Positions 51,359 through 61,318 of a DNA stretch of 64,000 nucleotides are shown piece by piece (position 1 is the first letter of the stretch; every line of letters starts with the position of its first letter). The stretch is from the NCBI RefSeq assembly GCF_018780565.1, contig NZ_JADMJN010000012.1, forward strand, positions 110,416 through 174,415, read 5' to 3'. The position numbers were made by a program, and so were the translations under genes. Source of the stretch: Rhodoferax sp. (GTDB lineage Bacteria; Pseudomonadota; Gammaproteobacteria; Burkholderiales; Burkholderiaceae_C). Under the pieces are notes generated by a model. It was not told the origin of the DNA. It did no database searches and worked only from the letters and a program-made list of their open reading frames with translations.

Positions 51359-53284
51359 TTGAAGTCAATCACTGTTGCCCGCTGGTTTTTGGCCCTCATC
51401 GGGGGCTTCATCGCCACGGCGCAGGTCTTCGCACAGAACCCATCCGACCCAACCTTCCCCATTTTTTCCGTTACCGGAAACACCCCTGCATCGATTGAAG
51501 TTGGTTCCAAAATGGGGGTTCTGGTGGACAACGACAAGTCGCTGTCTCGCCAACAAGCCCTCCAACCAGGCCAAGCCTGGCAGACCATCACCCGTAAATC
51601 CCCCAATTTCGGGTTCACCGACCAGCCACACTGGTTTCGCTTCCAGATTGAAAATCAGGACGGGCAGGACGTCCAACGTTTCATCGAACTGCCAATTCCT
51701 TTCATCGACGATGTTCAGCTCTACCACTATGCGGGGGGCGTTCTCAAAACCAGCTACGCGTTGGGCGACGAAAAACCATTTGAACAACGCCCCGTCAAAC
51801 ATCAGAACTTCGTGATGCCGGTGAACCTTTCGCCAGGCACGAACCAGATTTACGTTCGACTGGCGTCTTCCGGCAGTGTAGAAGCGCCATTGCGAATCTG
51901 GGATCCAGTCAGGTTTCACGAAGCCAGTGATACCGAAAAGCTGCTTCAAGGCGGTGTGGCCGGGATTCTGCTGGTGATGATCGTCTATAACCTGTTTGTG
52001 TTCTTCTCCACCCGGGACATCAACTACGTCTACTACATTGCATTTGTGGCCAGCTACATGCTGTTTCACTTCACGCTGACCGGCTACACGTTTGCCTATC
52101 TCTGGCCCCATGCGATTCGCTGGAACAGCTTTGCGATATCAACCTTTATTGCCAGCTCGGCCGTCTTCACCTGTCTGTTTGCCAACAGCTTTCTGAAGTT
52201 GAAGCAGTTTTCACGACCCGCCCATTACGGTGTCAGCACGATGACGCTGGGAAGCGCCGTGCTGCTCATCGCCACCTTTTTTCTACCCTACAACCTGACG
52301 GTCCGCATCGGTGCGGCCATTGTCATGCCGGTGGCGATTACCGCACTGGTACTGGGCTACTGGCGCTGGTGGCGTGGCGCCAAATTCGCCCGCTTTTACT
52401 GTCTGGCCTGGACGGCGGTACTGGTCGGCATCAGTATTTTGAGTGCCAACAAGTTCGGCATGGTGCCGGCCAATGTGTGGACGGAAAACGCCTCCCAGAT
52501 CGGGATTGTGATGCTGGTGGTCTTGCTGTCCATCACGCTGGCAGACCGCATCAATTCGGATCGATCCCTGCGCATTGGGGCCCAGGCGACCGCGCTGGCC
52601 CACGAACGCAGGGCACGCGCATCGCAGGAAGCCTTGATCAGGGGCAAAGAGGATGCCAACCGCAAGCTGGAGCAGCGCGTGAAGGCACGCACCACGGAGT
52701 TGAACAACACGCTGGATCAACTCAAGGTGGCCAACGACATGCTGCAGCTTTTGTCGCGTACCGATGGTCTGACCCAAATCGGCAACCGCGCTTTCTTTGA
52801 TTCAGCGCTGAATGAAGAGCATCGGCGAGCCCTTCGCTCCCAAAACCCGCTGTCGCTGATTTTGTTTGATGTGGATCATTTCAAGGAAATCAACGACACC
52901 CATGGTCACCTCGGAGGCGATGCCTGCCTGCGCGCCCTGGCCAACCTCATCCGGCCCAGAATCAGCCGCGCGGGTGATGTCTTTGCGCGTTACGGCGGTG
53001 AAGAGTTTGTGGTGCTGCTTGCCAACAGCAAGCTGGAAAATTCGAGCGCGCTGGCCGAAACACTGCGCACTGAAATTGAAAATTTTCAAGTGGAATTTGA
53101 AGGAAAATCGATCCGTTTCACGGTCAGCTTTGGGGTCGCCGGTGGCGTACCGGACGCACGCACCAGCCCACAGGAATTCCTGGCTGCTGCAGATCGCATG
53201 CTGTACCAGGCCAAGCGCGACGGCAGAAACTGTGTCAAAAGTACATCGGTCGCGCTCTCAACCGCGCCGCAAACGGTGGTGTAA
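51359..53284 (+). CDS. diguanylate cyclase with 7TM-DISM sensor
   Basis: A 641-residue protein. TTG at 51359 with GGAGAG upstream gives a signal peptide (ARWFLALIGGFIATAQVFAQ), then an extracellular 7TMR-DISMED2 domain (about 40-175), seven transmembrane spans (about 190-400), a coiled coil, and a GGDEF domain whose active-site loop is RYGGEEF. It makes c-di-GMP in response to an unknown signal. No EAL domain. An upstream ATG at 51188 would run through the SRP RNA gene. Confidence 0.88.
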   Translation: MKSITVARWFLALIGGFIATAQVFAQNPSDPTFPIFSVTGNTPASIEVGSKMGVLVDNDKSLSRQQALQPGQAWQTITRKSPNFGFTDQPHWFRFQIENQDGQDVQRFIELPIPFIDDVQLYHYAGGVLKTSYALGDEKPFEQRPVKHQNFVMPVNLSPGTNQIYVRLASSGSVEAPLRIWDPVRFHEASDTEKLLQGGVAGILLVMIVYNLFVFFSTRDINYVYYIAFVASYMLFHFTLTGYTFAYLWPHAIRWNSFAISTFIASSAVFTCLFANSFLKLKQFSRPAHYGVSTMTLGSAVLLIATFFLPYNLTVRIGAAIVMPVAITALVLGYWRWWRGAKFARFYCLAWTAVLVGISILSANKFGMVPANVWTENASQIGIVMLVVLLSITLADRINSDRSLRIGAQATALAHERRARASQEALIRGKEDANRKLEQRVKARTTELNNTLDQLKVANDMLQLLSRTDGLTQIGNRAFFDSALNEEHRRALRSQNPLSLILFDVDHFKEINDTHGHLGGDACLRALANLIRPRISRAGDVFARYGGEEFVVLLANSKLENSSALAETLRTEIENFQVEFEGKSIRFTVSFGVAGGVPDARTSPQEFLAAADRMLYQAKRDGRNCVKSTSVALSTAPQTVV

Positions 53285-53306
53285 AACTGCGCTGCGGTCT
53301 CTCGCA

Positions 53307-53945
53307 TCAGCTTTTTCGACGCGCCTTCCAGGCTCCAAACACAATCACCAGCCCGGGGATGAGGATCATGGCCCAGATGATCTTGTCCAGGTGCGCTTTG
53401 ACGAACGGAAAGTTGCCAAAGAAGTAGCCAATGGTGATGATCCCCACCACCCACAATGCGCCGCCGGTCACATCGTAAAAAGTGAATTTGGCCCGGTTCA
53501 TCTTGGCTACACCCGCCACAAATGGGGCAAAGGTGCGCAAAAACGGCATGAAACGTGCCGCCACCAGCGTGATGCCGCCATAGCGCTCATAAAAATCATG
53601 GGCCCGATCGAAAGCGGCTTTGTTGAAAAATCTGGAGTTCTCCCACTTGAAAACCCGCGGACCGAAATACCGGCCCACGGCGTAATTGGACTGGTTGCCC
53701 AGTATGGCAGCCGCCAGCAGCAAACTCACCGACATCGGGTAACTCATCAAGCCGACACCGCACATGGCACCCACCACAAACAGCAGGGAATCACCGGGAA
53801 GAAAGGGCATTACCACCACGCCGGTCTCGACGAAGATCACCAAAAACAGCAGGGCATAAACCCACATGCCGTAATTGCGTACAAAAGTCTCCAGGTATTT
53901 ATCGACGTGGAGAATGAAGTCAAAGAGAAAGGTCACAAGTTCCAT
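53307..53945 (-). CDS. DedA family membrane protein
   Basis: A 212-residue protein with five or so hydrophobic segments. Residues about 48-75 (FLPGDSLLFVVGAMCGVGLM) and the FGPRVFKWENSRFFNKAAF region with an arginine-containing FYERYGG... match SNARE-associated/DedA proteins, involved in phospholipid or undecaprenyl phosphate translocation. ATG at 53945, divergent from mutL with 35 bases between. Confidence 0.88.
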   Translation of the reverse strand: MELVTFLFDFILHVDKYLETFVRNYGMWVYALLFLVIFVETGVVVMPFLPGDSLLFVVGAMCGVGLMSYPMSVSLLLAAAILGNQSNYAVGRYFGPRVFKWENSRFFNKAAFDRAHDFYERYGGITLVAARFMPFLRTFAPFVAGVAKMNRAKFTFYDVTGGALWVVGIITIGYFFGNFPFVKAHLDKIIWAMILIPGLVIVFGAWKARRKS

Positions 53946-53980
53946 GGGGCTGGATTATCCCTGCACTCTAAAATATCCTT

Positions 53981-55870
53981 GTGAACGCAGTCCTTTCCCC
54001 TTCCCCCCGCCGTCCCATTCGCGAACTGCCCGACGAGTTGATCAGCCAGATTGCCGCCGGTGAGGTGGTGGAGCGCCCCGCCTCGGTGGTGCGCGAACTG
54101 GTGGACAACGCACTGGACGCTGGCGCCACGCAGATCACCGTGCGCCTGCTGGCCGGTGGTGTGCGCTTGATTTCGGTCGAGGATGATGGCGCCGGTATTC
54201 TGCGGGAAGAATTGCCGATTGCCCTCAAACGCCACGCCACCAGCAAAATCAGCAGCCTGCATGACCTGGAGTCGGTCAGCACCATGGGATTTCGTGGCGA
54301 GGCCCTCGCCGCTATAAACTCAATAGCAGACTGCGCAATCATGTCAAGAGCCAGCGGCCAATCGAATGCTTATTTTCTCGATGGACGCAGCGGCGAACTC
54401 AAACCCGTGGCGCGAAGCACCGGCACGACGGTGGAGGTGAAGGAACTGTTTTTCAGCACGCCGGCGCGGCGCAAGTTTCTCAAGACCGATGCAACGGAAC
54501 TGGCGCATTGCATCGAGTCGGTGCGACGCCATGCGCTGGCGCGCCCGGATGTCGGCTTTGCGATCTGGCACGAAGGCAAGCTGGTGGAGCAATGGCGACG
54601 CTGCGAAACACAGGGCGGCGACCCGATGGTGGCGCTGGACCAGCGTCTGGCCGATGTGCTGGGCAGCGATTTTGTGGAGCGCTCGGTGCTGGTGGACTAC
54701 CGCACCAGCAGCAAAAACCACCTTGAAACCGCCCCCATTGTGCGGGTTCGCGGTCGTGCCGGCATTCCGGACGCGGCCCGTTCGCGCGCCGACCAGCAGT
54801 TTTGCTATGTCAACGGCCGCTTTGTGCGCGACAAGGTGCTCACCCATGCCGGACGCAGCGCCTACGAAGATGTGCTGCATGGCCACCGTCAGCCGGTCTA
54901 CGCGCTGTACATCGAGATTGACCCGACCCGGGTGGACGTCAACGTGCACCCTACCAAGATCGAAGTGCGTTTTCGCGACAGCCGCGAAGTGCACCAGGCG
55001 GTACGCCATGCGGTCGAAGATGCACTTGCTGCGCCGCGCGCCGGCGGTGCTGCCACCCCGCTGCTACCCACCGAGGCACCGACGCCCGCAGTCACAGCCC
55101 CCATGTACAGCGCGCAGCCCGCCATGAATTTCGCGGCGAAGCAAGACCACTGGGGGCACCGGGTCAGCGAGGTGGGGGCCTTGTGGCAAAAGAGCGCTTC
55201 CGCGCCAGCCTCGGTTGCGAGCACACCGCAAGCCTTGCCGTCCGGCAATTGGCCGCTGGGCAAAGCCTTGGCCCAGTTGCAGGGTGTTTACATACTGGCT
55301 GAGAATGCCCAGGGTCTTGTGATCGTGGACATGCATGCGGCGCACGAGCGGATCGTCTACGAGCGTCTGAAAAATCAGCTGTCATTGCAGGACATGGAAA
55401 GTGGCGCTGCGCCGGGCACGACCCTGCCCGGTCTGGCCAGCCAGCCCTTGCTGATTCCAGCCACGTTTGCCGCGACACCCTCGGAGGTGGCCACCGCAGA
55501 AGCCCACATCGAAACGCTGCGAACGCTGGGCCTGGAGATTACGCCTTTTTCCGCCAAGACCCTGGCGGTGCGCGCCGTCCCCACCACCCTGATACAGGGT
55601 GACGCTACCGAACTGGCCCGCAGCGTGCTGGCAGAGTTGGCCCAGCACGAAGCCAGCACCGTCATCCAGCGCGCACACAACGAACTGCTGGCCACCATGG
55701 CCTGTCACGGCGCGGTGCGCGCCAACCGGCGGCTGACGCTTGAAGAGATGAATGCGCTGCTACGTCAAATGGAAGAAACCGAGCGCTCGGACCAGTGCAA
55801 CCACGGCCGGCCCACCTGGCGCCAGCTGGGCATGCGCGAACTCGACAATTTGTTCCTGCGCGGACGCTGA
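53981..55870 (+). CDS. mutL: DNA mismatch repair protein MutL
   Basis: A 629-residue GHKL ATPase. The ATP-binding motifs are DNALDAGA (about 42-49) and GFRGEAL (about 104-110). The C-terminal domain keeps the endonuclease-type motif DMHAAHERIVYE and ACHGAVRA and CNHGRP, so it should be a nicking MutL. GTG start at 53981 with a weak ribosome binding site. Residues about 109-130 are encoded by AT-rich repeat copy F without changing the protein length. Confidence 0.96.
   Translation: MNAVLSPSPRRPIRELPDELISQIAAGEVVERPASVVRELVDNALDAGATQITVRLLAGGVRLISVEDDGAGILREELPIALKRHATSKISSLHDLESVSTMGFRGEALAAINSIADCAIMSRASGQSNAYFLDGRSGELKPVARSTGTTVEVKELFFSTPARRKFLKTDATELAHCIESVRRHALARPDVGFAIWHEGKLVEQWRRCETQGGDPMVALDQRLADVLGSDFVERSVLVDYRTSSKNHLETAPIVRVRGRAGIPDAARSRADQQFCYVNGRFVRDKVLTHAGRSAYEDVLHGHRQPVYALYIEIDPTRVDVNVHPTKIEVRFRDSREVHQAVRHAVEDALAAPRAGGAATPLLPTEAPTPAVTAPMYSAQPAMNFAAKQDHWGHRVSEVGALWQKSASAPASVASTPQALPSGNWPLGKALAQLQGVYILAENAQGLVIVDMHAAHERIVYERLKNQLSLQDMESGAAPGTTLPGLASQPLLIPATFAATPSEVATAEAHIETLRTLGLEITPFSAKTLAVRAVPTTLIQGDATELARSVLAELAQHEASTVIQRAHNELLATMACHGAVRANRRLTLEEMNALLRQMEETERSDQCNHGRPTWRQLGMRELDNLFLRGR
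54311..54370 (+). repeat. ATAGC repeat, copy F (inside mutL)
   Basis: Head GCTATAAACTCAATAGC, middle GAGCCAGCGGCCAATC, tail CGAATGC. The block is AT-rich among GC-rich codons and stays in frame. It encodes a normal-looking MutL stretch just after GFRGEAL. Confidence 0.7.
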
Positions 55871-55878
55871 TTCCAGGC

Positions 55879-57699
55879 CTACCGGGCTTGCTGTTCAGGG
55901 GCCACGAGCGGCAAGTGCACTTCAAACACAGTGCCAAGCCCGAGTTCGGATTGCACACGGATGGAGCCACCCAGGGTTTTCTGCACCAGGTTTTCTACGA
56001 TGCCCATGCCCAAGCCGGAACCACCCTTGCCTTTTTTGGTGCTGAAGAAGGGCTCGAACATGCGGGTCAGGTTTTCAGGGGAAATACCCACGCCATTGTC
56101 GGAAAAATTCAGCCAGACTTCGTCATCGACAACATGGGCGCTGATGGTCAGCACACCGTCATTGCGGCCTTCAAAGGCGTGAATGTAGGCGTTGTTGATC
56201 AGGTTGATGGCCACCTGCCCCAATGCCCCGGGCAGACTGTCCATGGTGATACCAGAGGGGATATCGATGACAACCTTGTGCGGATGGCGTTTCAGGCTCG
56301 GTGCCAGGGTGTCGACGATTTCTCCCACCATGATCGCCAGATCAAACGAGCGCCGCTGCTCACTGGCGTGGTCATTGGCCACCTGCCTGAAATTCTTCAA
56401 CAAATCGACGGCGCGCTGCAGGTTTCGCTGCATCAGGTCGTTGCCCTCATGCACGGTTTTGACAAAGTTCGTGAGGTCGGAGCGTTTGAGCTGGTTGGCC
56501 TCAATCGCTTTTTCAAACACTGTCCCTTGATCGCTCAGGGTGCCGGCCATCATCAGGCTGTTGCCCAGGGGCGTACTGAGTTCGTGCGAAACGCTGGCAA
56601 TCAGGGTGCTCAAGGCAGCCTTGGTTTCACTGCGGGCCAGCTCGTCCTGAGAGCGGTGCAGCTTGTCCAGCGCAGCCTCCAACTCAGCCGTGCGTTCCCT
56701 GACCCGCATCTCCAGTGTGTCGTTCAACTCACGAATGCGATTTTCTGCGGCAACCTTCTCCGTCACGTCAAGCACCAAGGCAAAAAGTCCGGTCACTTGG
56801 CCGTGGTCGTATTCCGGCACCACTTCGACATCGACAATGCGCTTTTGCCCGGTCTGCGGGTCGCGGTTGATGCGGCGATAACTTCCCGCCTCGCCAGCCA
56901 GACAACTGTCCCATTTTTCCATCAAGGCAGCCCGCGCCTCCTCGGGAACGTAGTCGGCAATGTTGCGCCCCACGAGGTCTTCCGGTTTGGCGCCAAACAA
57001 TTCACCGTAACGCTTGTTGCCAAAGCGAAGACGCGACTGCGCATCAAAGGAGGCCAGTGCAGCAGGCACGTTCTCCATGATCATCTCAAGGTCACGTTCG
57101 CGTTGCGCCAACGTTCGGGCTTTTTGGGCCATTTCCTGCGCCAGCGCCAGAGCGTGATCTCGCCCCGCGGCCAGACTGCGGTAAGCGACGGAAGTCAGCA
57201 CACTGATGGCGATCAGGGTCCCCATCACCGTGGACCCCACAACCAGTACGCTGGCACGCGGACTGGGGTTGTAAAAGCCCAGCAGCTCGGCGGCACTCAG
57301 TCCAAGCATCAGGACAATCGTCGCGCCCGTGATTCCGATCAACCACCGGTCCCCCATGATCCAGCCGGTCAATACGAGCAGGAGGGCATAAATCAGGAGA
57401 TTGGCGCTGTGCACGCCCGCGAACGACACGGTCAATGCCGAAGTCGCAATCCAGATGCCCACGATCAAGACCACGGCACCACGTCGCACCGAACGGCGCA
57501 GCTGAAAATAACTCAGCCCGATGATGGTCACAAAAATGGGGAAAAAAACGGCACGCGAAAGTGAGTAGCTGGCGCCAAAAACAAGCCCCAGAAAAGTCAA
57601 CACACAAATCAGCAAAAGTGCCAGTTGCACGCCATACAGAAAACGTCGGTAGTTGACGTTTTCATCGGCCAAATCAGGTTCTCGGGGATGAATTTTCAT
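55879..57699 (-). CDS. membrane-bound PAS sensor histidine kinase
   Basis: A 606-residue kinase. Six or so transmembrane segments occupy about residues 20-175, then comes a PAS domain (about 195-310), a coiled coil, a DHp helix with the phospho-acceptor motif SVSHELSTPLGN, and a HATPase (NLINNAYIHA N-box, FSDNGVGI G1, GKGGSGLGMGI G2). No receiver domain or adjacent response regulator gene was seen, so it is an orphan. ATG at 57699. Confidence 0.87.
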   Translation of the reverse strand: MKIHPREPDLADENVNYRRFLYGVQLALLLICVLTFLGLVFGASYSLSRAVFFPIFVTIIGLSYFQLRRSVRRGAVVLIVGIWIATSALTVSFAGVHSANLLIYALLLVLTGWIMGDRWLIGITGATIVLMLGLSAAELLGFYNPSPRASVLVVGSTVMGTLIAISVLTSVAYRSLAAGRDHALALAQEMAQKARTLAQRERDLEMIMENVPAALASFDAQSRLRFGNKRYGELFGAKPEDLVGRNIADYVPEEARAALMEKWDSCLAGEAGSYRRINRDPQTGQKRIVDVEVVPEYDHGQVTGLFALVLDVTEKVAAENRIRELNDTLEMRVRERTAELEAALDKLHRSQDELARSETKAALSTLIASVSHELSTPLGNSLMMAGTLSDQGTVFEKAIEANQLKRSDLTNFVKTVHEGNDLMQRNLQRAVDLLKNFRQVANDHASEQRRSFDLAIMVGEIVDTLAPSLKRHPHKVVIDIPSGITMDSLPGALGQVAINLINNAYIHAFEGRNDGVLTISAHVVDDEVWLNFSDNGVGISPENLTRMFEPFFSTKKGKGGSGLGMGIVENLVQKTLGGSIRVQSELGLGTVFEVHLPLVAPEQQAR

Positions 57700-57795
57700 T
57701 GAATTGGAATCTTGACAGGTAGTTTCGTTGACCTTGGCGGACAGGTCAAGATTCAAGGGTGATTGTCGCCGGTCTGATCTGCTACGCTTGACGCA

Positions 57796-59019
57796 ATGCC
57801 CGCAACGACCGTACCCCCAACCACCGCGATGCAACCCGGCTTGATCGTCCTGATTCTGTCGCTGCTCCTGGGTCTGCAACCCATCACCACCGATTTGTAC
57901 CTGCCGGCCCTGCCTGCGCTCACCGAGGGCTTTGGCGCGCACATGGGGCAAGCGCAGTTGACGCTGACGGCCTTGCTGCTGGCCTTTGGTCTCTCACAAC
58001 TGATCTGGGGGCCCCTGTCGGACCGGTTTGGCCGACGCCCCATCCTGCTGATCGGCATGTCGGCTTATGTGCTGGCATCTGTCGGCAGCACCCTGGCCTC
58101 GACCATGGACATGCTGATTGTGTGGCGTACCGTGCAAGGCGCTGCCATGGGTGCCGGCGTGATGTGCGCCCGGGCCATCGTGCGTGACCTGTACAGTCCT
58201 GTTCAGGGTGCACGCGTCATGTCCAAGGGGCTCACAGGCCTGGGTGTCATTGCCTGCCTGAGTGCCCCATTGGGGGGCATGTTGTCAGATGTGTTTGGCT
58301 GGAGGGTGGCATTGCTGGCACTGGCCATCTTTGGCGCCATATGCCTCACCATGGTGGCCTGTCGCTTCAAGGAAACCGTGCCGCAAAAAAATCTGCTGGC
58401 CCTTCAACCCGCGACACTCCTGAACACCTGGCTTGGCATCCTGCGCAACCCCACGTTCTGGGCCTTCTCGGCGCTGTCCACCACCTCCTACGGGGGGTTG
58501 TTCACTTTTCTGGCATCGTCTTCCTTTGTGTTCATCAAGGTGCTGGGATTCAGCAAGACGCAGTACGGGCTGGTGATGTTTTCCTCGTCCCTGGCTTACA
58601 TCACGGGCACGATCATCTGCCGACGCTTGCTGCCGCGTTTTGGCGTGCGTCGCTCGGTGGCCATCGCCGGAGCGTTCTCGCTGACGGGCGGCACCCTCAT
58701 GGGTGGACTGGCACTGGCGGGCGTGCACACGGGCTGGGCCATCATGCTGCCGCTGTACCTGTTCATGCTGGGTCACGGCGTACACCAACCCTGCGGCCAG
58801 AGCGGCGCAGTGGGACCTTTCCCGCAAGCCGCAGGCGCGGCCTCCGCCATGAATGGCTTTTTGATGATGATTGCGGCCTTTGCCATGGGTGGCTGGCTGG
58901 GCACACACATGGACGGCACGGTTTTCCCGCTGGCCTTTGGCATCTGGTTCTGGAGCGTGCTGATTGCGCTGGCGGCGTGGACGCTGGTGCAACAGCATGG
59001 AAAAACCGGTGAACGTTAA
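57796..59019 (+). CDS. Bcr/CflA family drug efflux MFS transporter
   Basis: A 407-residue 12-span MFS antiporter. The loop GPLSDRFGRRPILLIG (about 78-93) is motif A, and the start has QPITTDLYLPALPAL, typical of Bcr/CflA pumps. ATG at 57796; an internal ATG at 57829 is possible. It ends 23 bases into miaA, so the two overlap in different frames. Confidence 0.9.
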   Translation: MPATTVPPTTAMQPGLIVLILSLLLGLQPITTDLYLPALPALTEGFGAHMGQAQLTLTALLLAFGLSQLIWGPLSDRFGRRPILLIGMSAYVLASVGSTLASTMDMLIVWRTVQGAAMGAGVMCARAIVRDLYSPVQGARVMSKGLTGLGVIACLSAPLGGMLSDVFGWRVALLALAIFGAICLTMVACRFKETVPQKNLLALQPATLLNTWLGILRNPTFWAFSALSTTSYGGLFTFLASSSFVFIKVLGFSKTQYGLVMFSSSLAYITGTIICRRLLPRFGVRRSVAIAGAFSLTGGTLMGGLALAGVHTGWAIMLPLYLFMLGHGVHQPCGQSGAVGPFPQAAGAASAMNGFLMMIAAFAMGGWLGTHMDGTVFPLAFGIWFWSVLIALAAWTLVQQHGKTGER

Positions 59020-60004
59020 AGCCCCGCTGCGCTACCTGGCACTGGCCGGTCCCACGGCCTCGGGCAAGACGGCTGCCGCCCTGGCCATTGCCAGCGAACA
59101 TGACACCGAGATTGTCAGCGTGGACTCGGCCCTGGTCTACCGCGGCATGGACATCGGCACCGCCAAACCCACGCGCGCCGAACTGGCGGCTGTGCCGCAC
59201 CACCTGATCGATATTCGCGACCCCCTGCAAGCCTACAGCGCGGCCGAGTTTGTGACAGACGCCACGGCCCTGATTGCCGACATCAACGCACGTGGCAAGC
59301 TGGCACTGCTGGTGGGTGGGACGATGCTTTACTTCAAGGCGCTGCTGCAAGGGCTGGACCCCATGCCCAAAGCCGACCCCGCTATCCGGGCCGCGCTGGA
59401 AGATGAAGCGCGCGAAAAAGGCTGGCCCGCCATGCACGCCGCCCTGGCCCTGGTGGACCCGGTGACGGCGGCACGCTTGAACCCGGCGGATTCGCAGCGC
59501 ATCTCCCGGGCGCTGGAGGTGTTTCGGGCATCGGGCTTGCCGCTGTCGTCCTTTCATACTACAAAATCAATAGGTGACAAGGCATATTCCACGGGGGCCA
59601 GTGGCTTAAATGATGCTGAACCGGCGGGCATTGAGCGCATGCTGATCTCGCTGGAGCCGCTGGACCGCGCCTGGCTGCATCAGCGCATCGCCCAGCGCTT
59701 TGATGCCATGCTGGCCAGCGGTTTTCTGGACGAAGTGAAAGCCTTGCGTGCGCGCGGCGACCTGAACCCGGATTTGCCCTCCATGCGCTGTGTCGGCTAC
59801 CGCCAGGCCTGGGAGGCACTGGAAGGTCAGTGGCCCATGTCCGAGTTGCGCGACAAAGGCATCTTTGCAACGCGCCAGCTCGCCAAACGGCAAATCACGT
59901 GGCTGCGCGCCATGCCCGAACGCCATGTCGTGGCCTGCGACCAGGCTGGCGCGCTGCAACAGGTGCTGGCGCTGGCGCAAACCTTTCAGAGCGCACGCCC
60001 ATGA
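58997..60004 (+). CDS. miaA: tRNA dimethylallyltransferase
   Basis: A 335-residue enzyme that adds dimethylallyl to A37 of tRNAs reading UNN codons. The P-loop is GPTASGKT (about 16-23), DSALVYRGMDIGTAKP contains the substrate-binding Asp, and MRCVGYRQ is conserved near the C terminus. It is longer than most MiaA proteins because of an insertion near residues 188-205 that coincides with repeat copy B. ATG at 58997. Overlaps the MFS gene and, by ATGA, the ABC ATPase gene. Confidence 0.95.
   Translation: MEKPVNVKAPLRYLALAGPTASGKTAAALAIASEHDTEIVSVDSALVYRGMDIGTAKPTRAELAAVPHHLIDIRDPLQAYSAAEFVTDATALIADINARGKLALLVGGTMLYFKALLQGLDPMPKADPAIRAALEDEAREKGWPAMHAALALVDPVTAARLNPADSQRISRALEVFRASGLPLSSFHTTKSIGDKAYSTGASGLNDAEPAGIERMLISLEPLDRAWLHQRIAQRFDAMLASGFLDEVKALRARGDLNPDLPSMRCVGYRQAWEALEGQWPMSELRDKGIFATRQLAKRQITWLRAMPERHVVACDQAGALQQVLALAQTFQSARP
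59557..59617 (+). repeat. ATAGC repeat, copy B (inside miaA)
   Basis: Head TACTACAAAATCAATAGG, core ATATTCCACGGGGGCCAG, tail AATGATGC. It matches copy A over the ATATTCCAC core and the GATG tail and encodes a low-complexity insertion (TKSIGDKAYSTGASGL). Confidence 0.75.
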
Positions 60005-60657
60005 GCCTGATCGTCCGTGGGCTGGGCAAACACTATGGCGACGTGGCTGTGTTCAGCAACGTATCCCTGGAGGTGGCGCCCGGCGAATTCATCGCCATCG
60101 TGGGCGAATCGGGCGTAGGCAAATCCACCTTGCTGAACTGCATGGCCGGACTGGACAGCTGGGACAGCGGAACGGTGCACCTGCAGGGCGCCGATCTGGG
60201 GCAGCTTGATGATGACCAGCGCGCACAGCTTCGTCGCCGGCAGGTGGGCTTTGTGTTCCAGGCTTTTCATGTGTTGCCGCACCTGGATGTGGCGCAAAAC
60301 GTGGGCCTGCCTTTGCTGCTGTTGGGTGAAGGCAAAGCCCCTGGCACCAATGCCCGCGTGCAGGCCATGCTGGATGCGGTGGGGCTGCATGGTCTGGGCG
60401 AGAGACTGCCCCAGCAACTCAGCGGAGGACAGCTGCAACGCGTCGCCATCGCGCGCGCCCTGGTTCACCGACCGGCCCTGCTGCTGGCCGACGAGCCCAC
60501 CGGCAACCTCGACCCCGGCACCGCCACGCGGGTGCTCGATGCCCTGATCGGGCAGACCCGCGAGCACGGCGCCGCCCTGGTGCTGGTGACGCACTCTGAA
60601 GCCGCTGCGGCGCGGGCCGATCGCGTGCTGCATCTCAGCAGCACGGGAATACGCTAG
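60001..60657 (+). CDS. ABC transporter ATP-binding protein (LolD/MacB type)
   Basis: A 218-residue ATPase with Walker A GESGVGKST (about 36-44), signature LSGGQLQR, and Walker B LLLADEPTGNLD. It is of the LolD/MacB/FtsE family that pairs with FtsX-type permeases. It begins in the ATGA of the miaA stop. Its likely permease partner is encoded 661 bases downstream on the same strand, beyond hsp20. Confidence 0.92.
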   Translation: MSLIVRGLGKHYGDVAVFSNVSLEVAPGEFIAIVGESGVGKSTLLNCMAGLDSWDSGTVHLQGADLGQLDDDQRAQLRRRQVGFVFQAFHVLPHLDVAQNVGLPLLLLGEGKAPGTNARVQAMLDAVGLHGLGERLPQQLSGGQLQRVAIARALVHRPALLLADEPTGNLDPGTATRVLDALIGQTREHGAALVLVTHSEAAAARADRVLHLSSTGIR

Positions 60658-60678
60658 CGCCCCTGGCACGGCCAAGGT

Positions 60679-61110
60679 TCAATCAATCCTCAGGCGCTGC
60701 GCACCGCCGCTGGCGCGCTTCTTGGGCAAGGTCAGTGTGAGCACCCCGTTGTCGTATTTGGCGTTGGCCTGGTCCTGGTCAATGTCCAGCGGCAGCTGAA
60801 AACTGCGCGACACCGCGCCAAAGTAGCGCTCACTGCGCAGCATTTTTTCGTTTTCACCCGTGCTGTCCTGCTGCTTCACCTCGGCGCGCAGGGTCACCAC
60901 ATTGCCATCCAGTGACACGTGAATGTCTTCTTTGCGCACACCCGGCACTTCGGCGTGCACGGTGTAGACCTTGTCAGTTTCCTTCACATCCACCTTGATC
61001 TGGGCCGGGCTTGGCAAGGAATCCCCGTGCAGGGGCTTGACGTAAAAACCAGGTGCGACATCCCGGAAAAAATCGTCCAGAAGACCGCCACGGCTGATCA
61101 ATGAATTCAT
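60679..61110 (-). CDS. small heat shock protein, Hsp20 family
   Basis: A 143-residue alpha-crystallin-domain chaperone (about residues 45-135). The C-terminal region has GVLTLTLPKK, a typical strand and anchor. It prevents aggregation of unfolded proteins. GAGAG ribosome binding site before ATG at 61110. It lies in reverse orientation between the ABC ATPase and permease genes, which are usually adjacent. Confidence 0.92.
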   Translation of the reverse strand: MNSLISRGGLLDDFFRDVAPGFYVKPLHGDSLPSPAQIKVDVKETDKVYTVHAEVPGVRKEDIHVSLDGNVVTLRAEVKQQDSTGENEKMLRSERYFGAVSRSFQLPLDIDQDQANAKYDNGVLTLTLPKKRASGGAQRLRID

Positions 61111-61318
61111 TTGCTCTCTCCTTTGAAAAAAAACGTCTGGGTTGCTTCCCACGGCACTATCGCCACAGGCCGGCTTTTCCAATGTAGAGATGGTGGCTAC
61201 GGTTCTCAAGAGGCACATCACGGGAGTTTGATGCAGATCAACCGCGTGGCCTGGCCGTGTACGTCCACGCCCCCGACAGGGTCCGGGGGGCTCATCCAGC
61301 CCTTCCCTATACTGTCTT

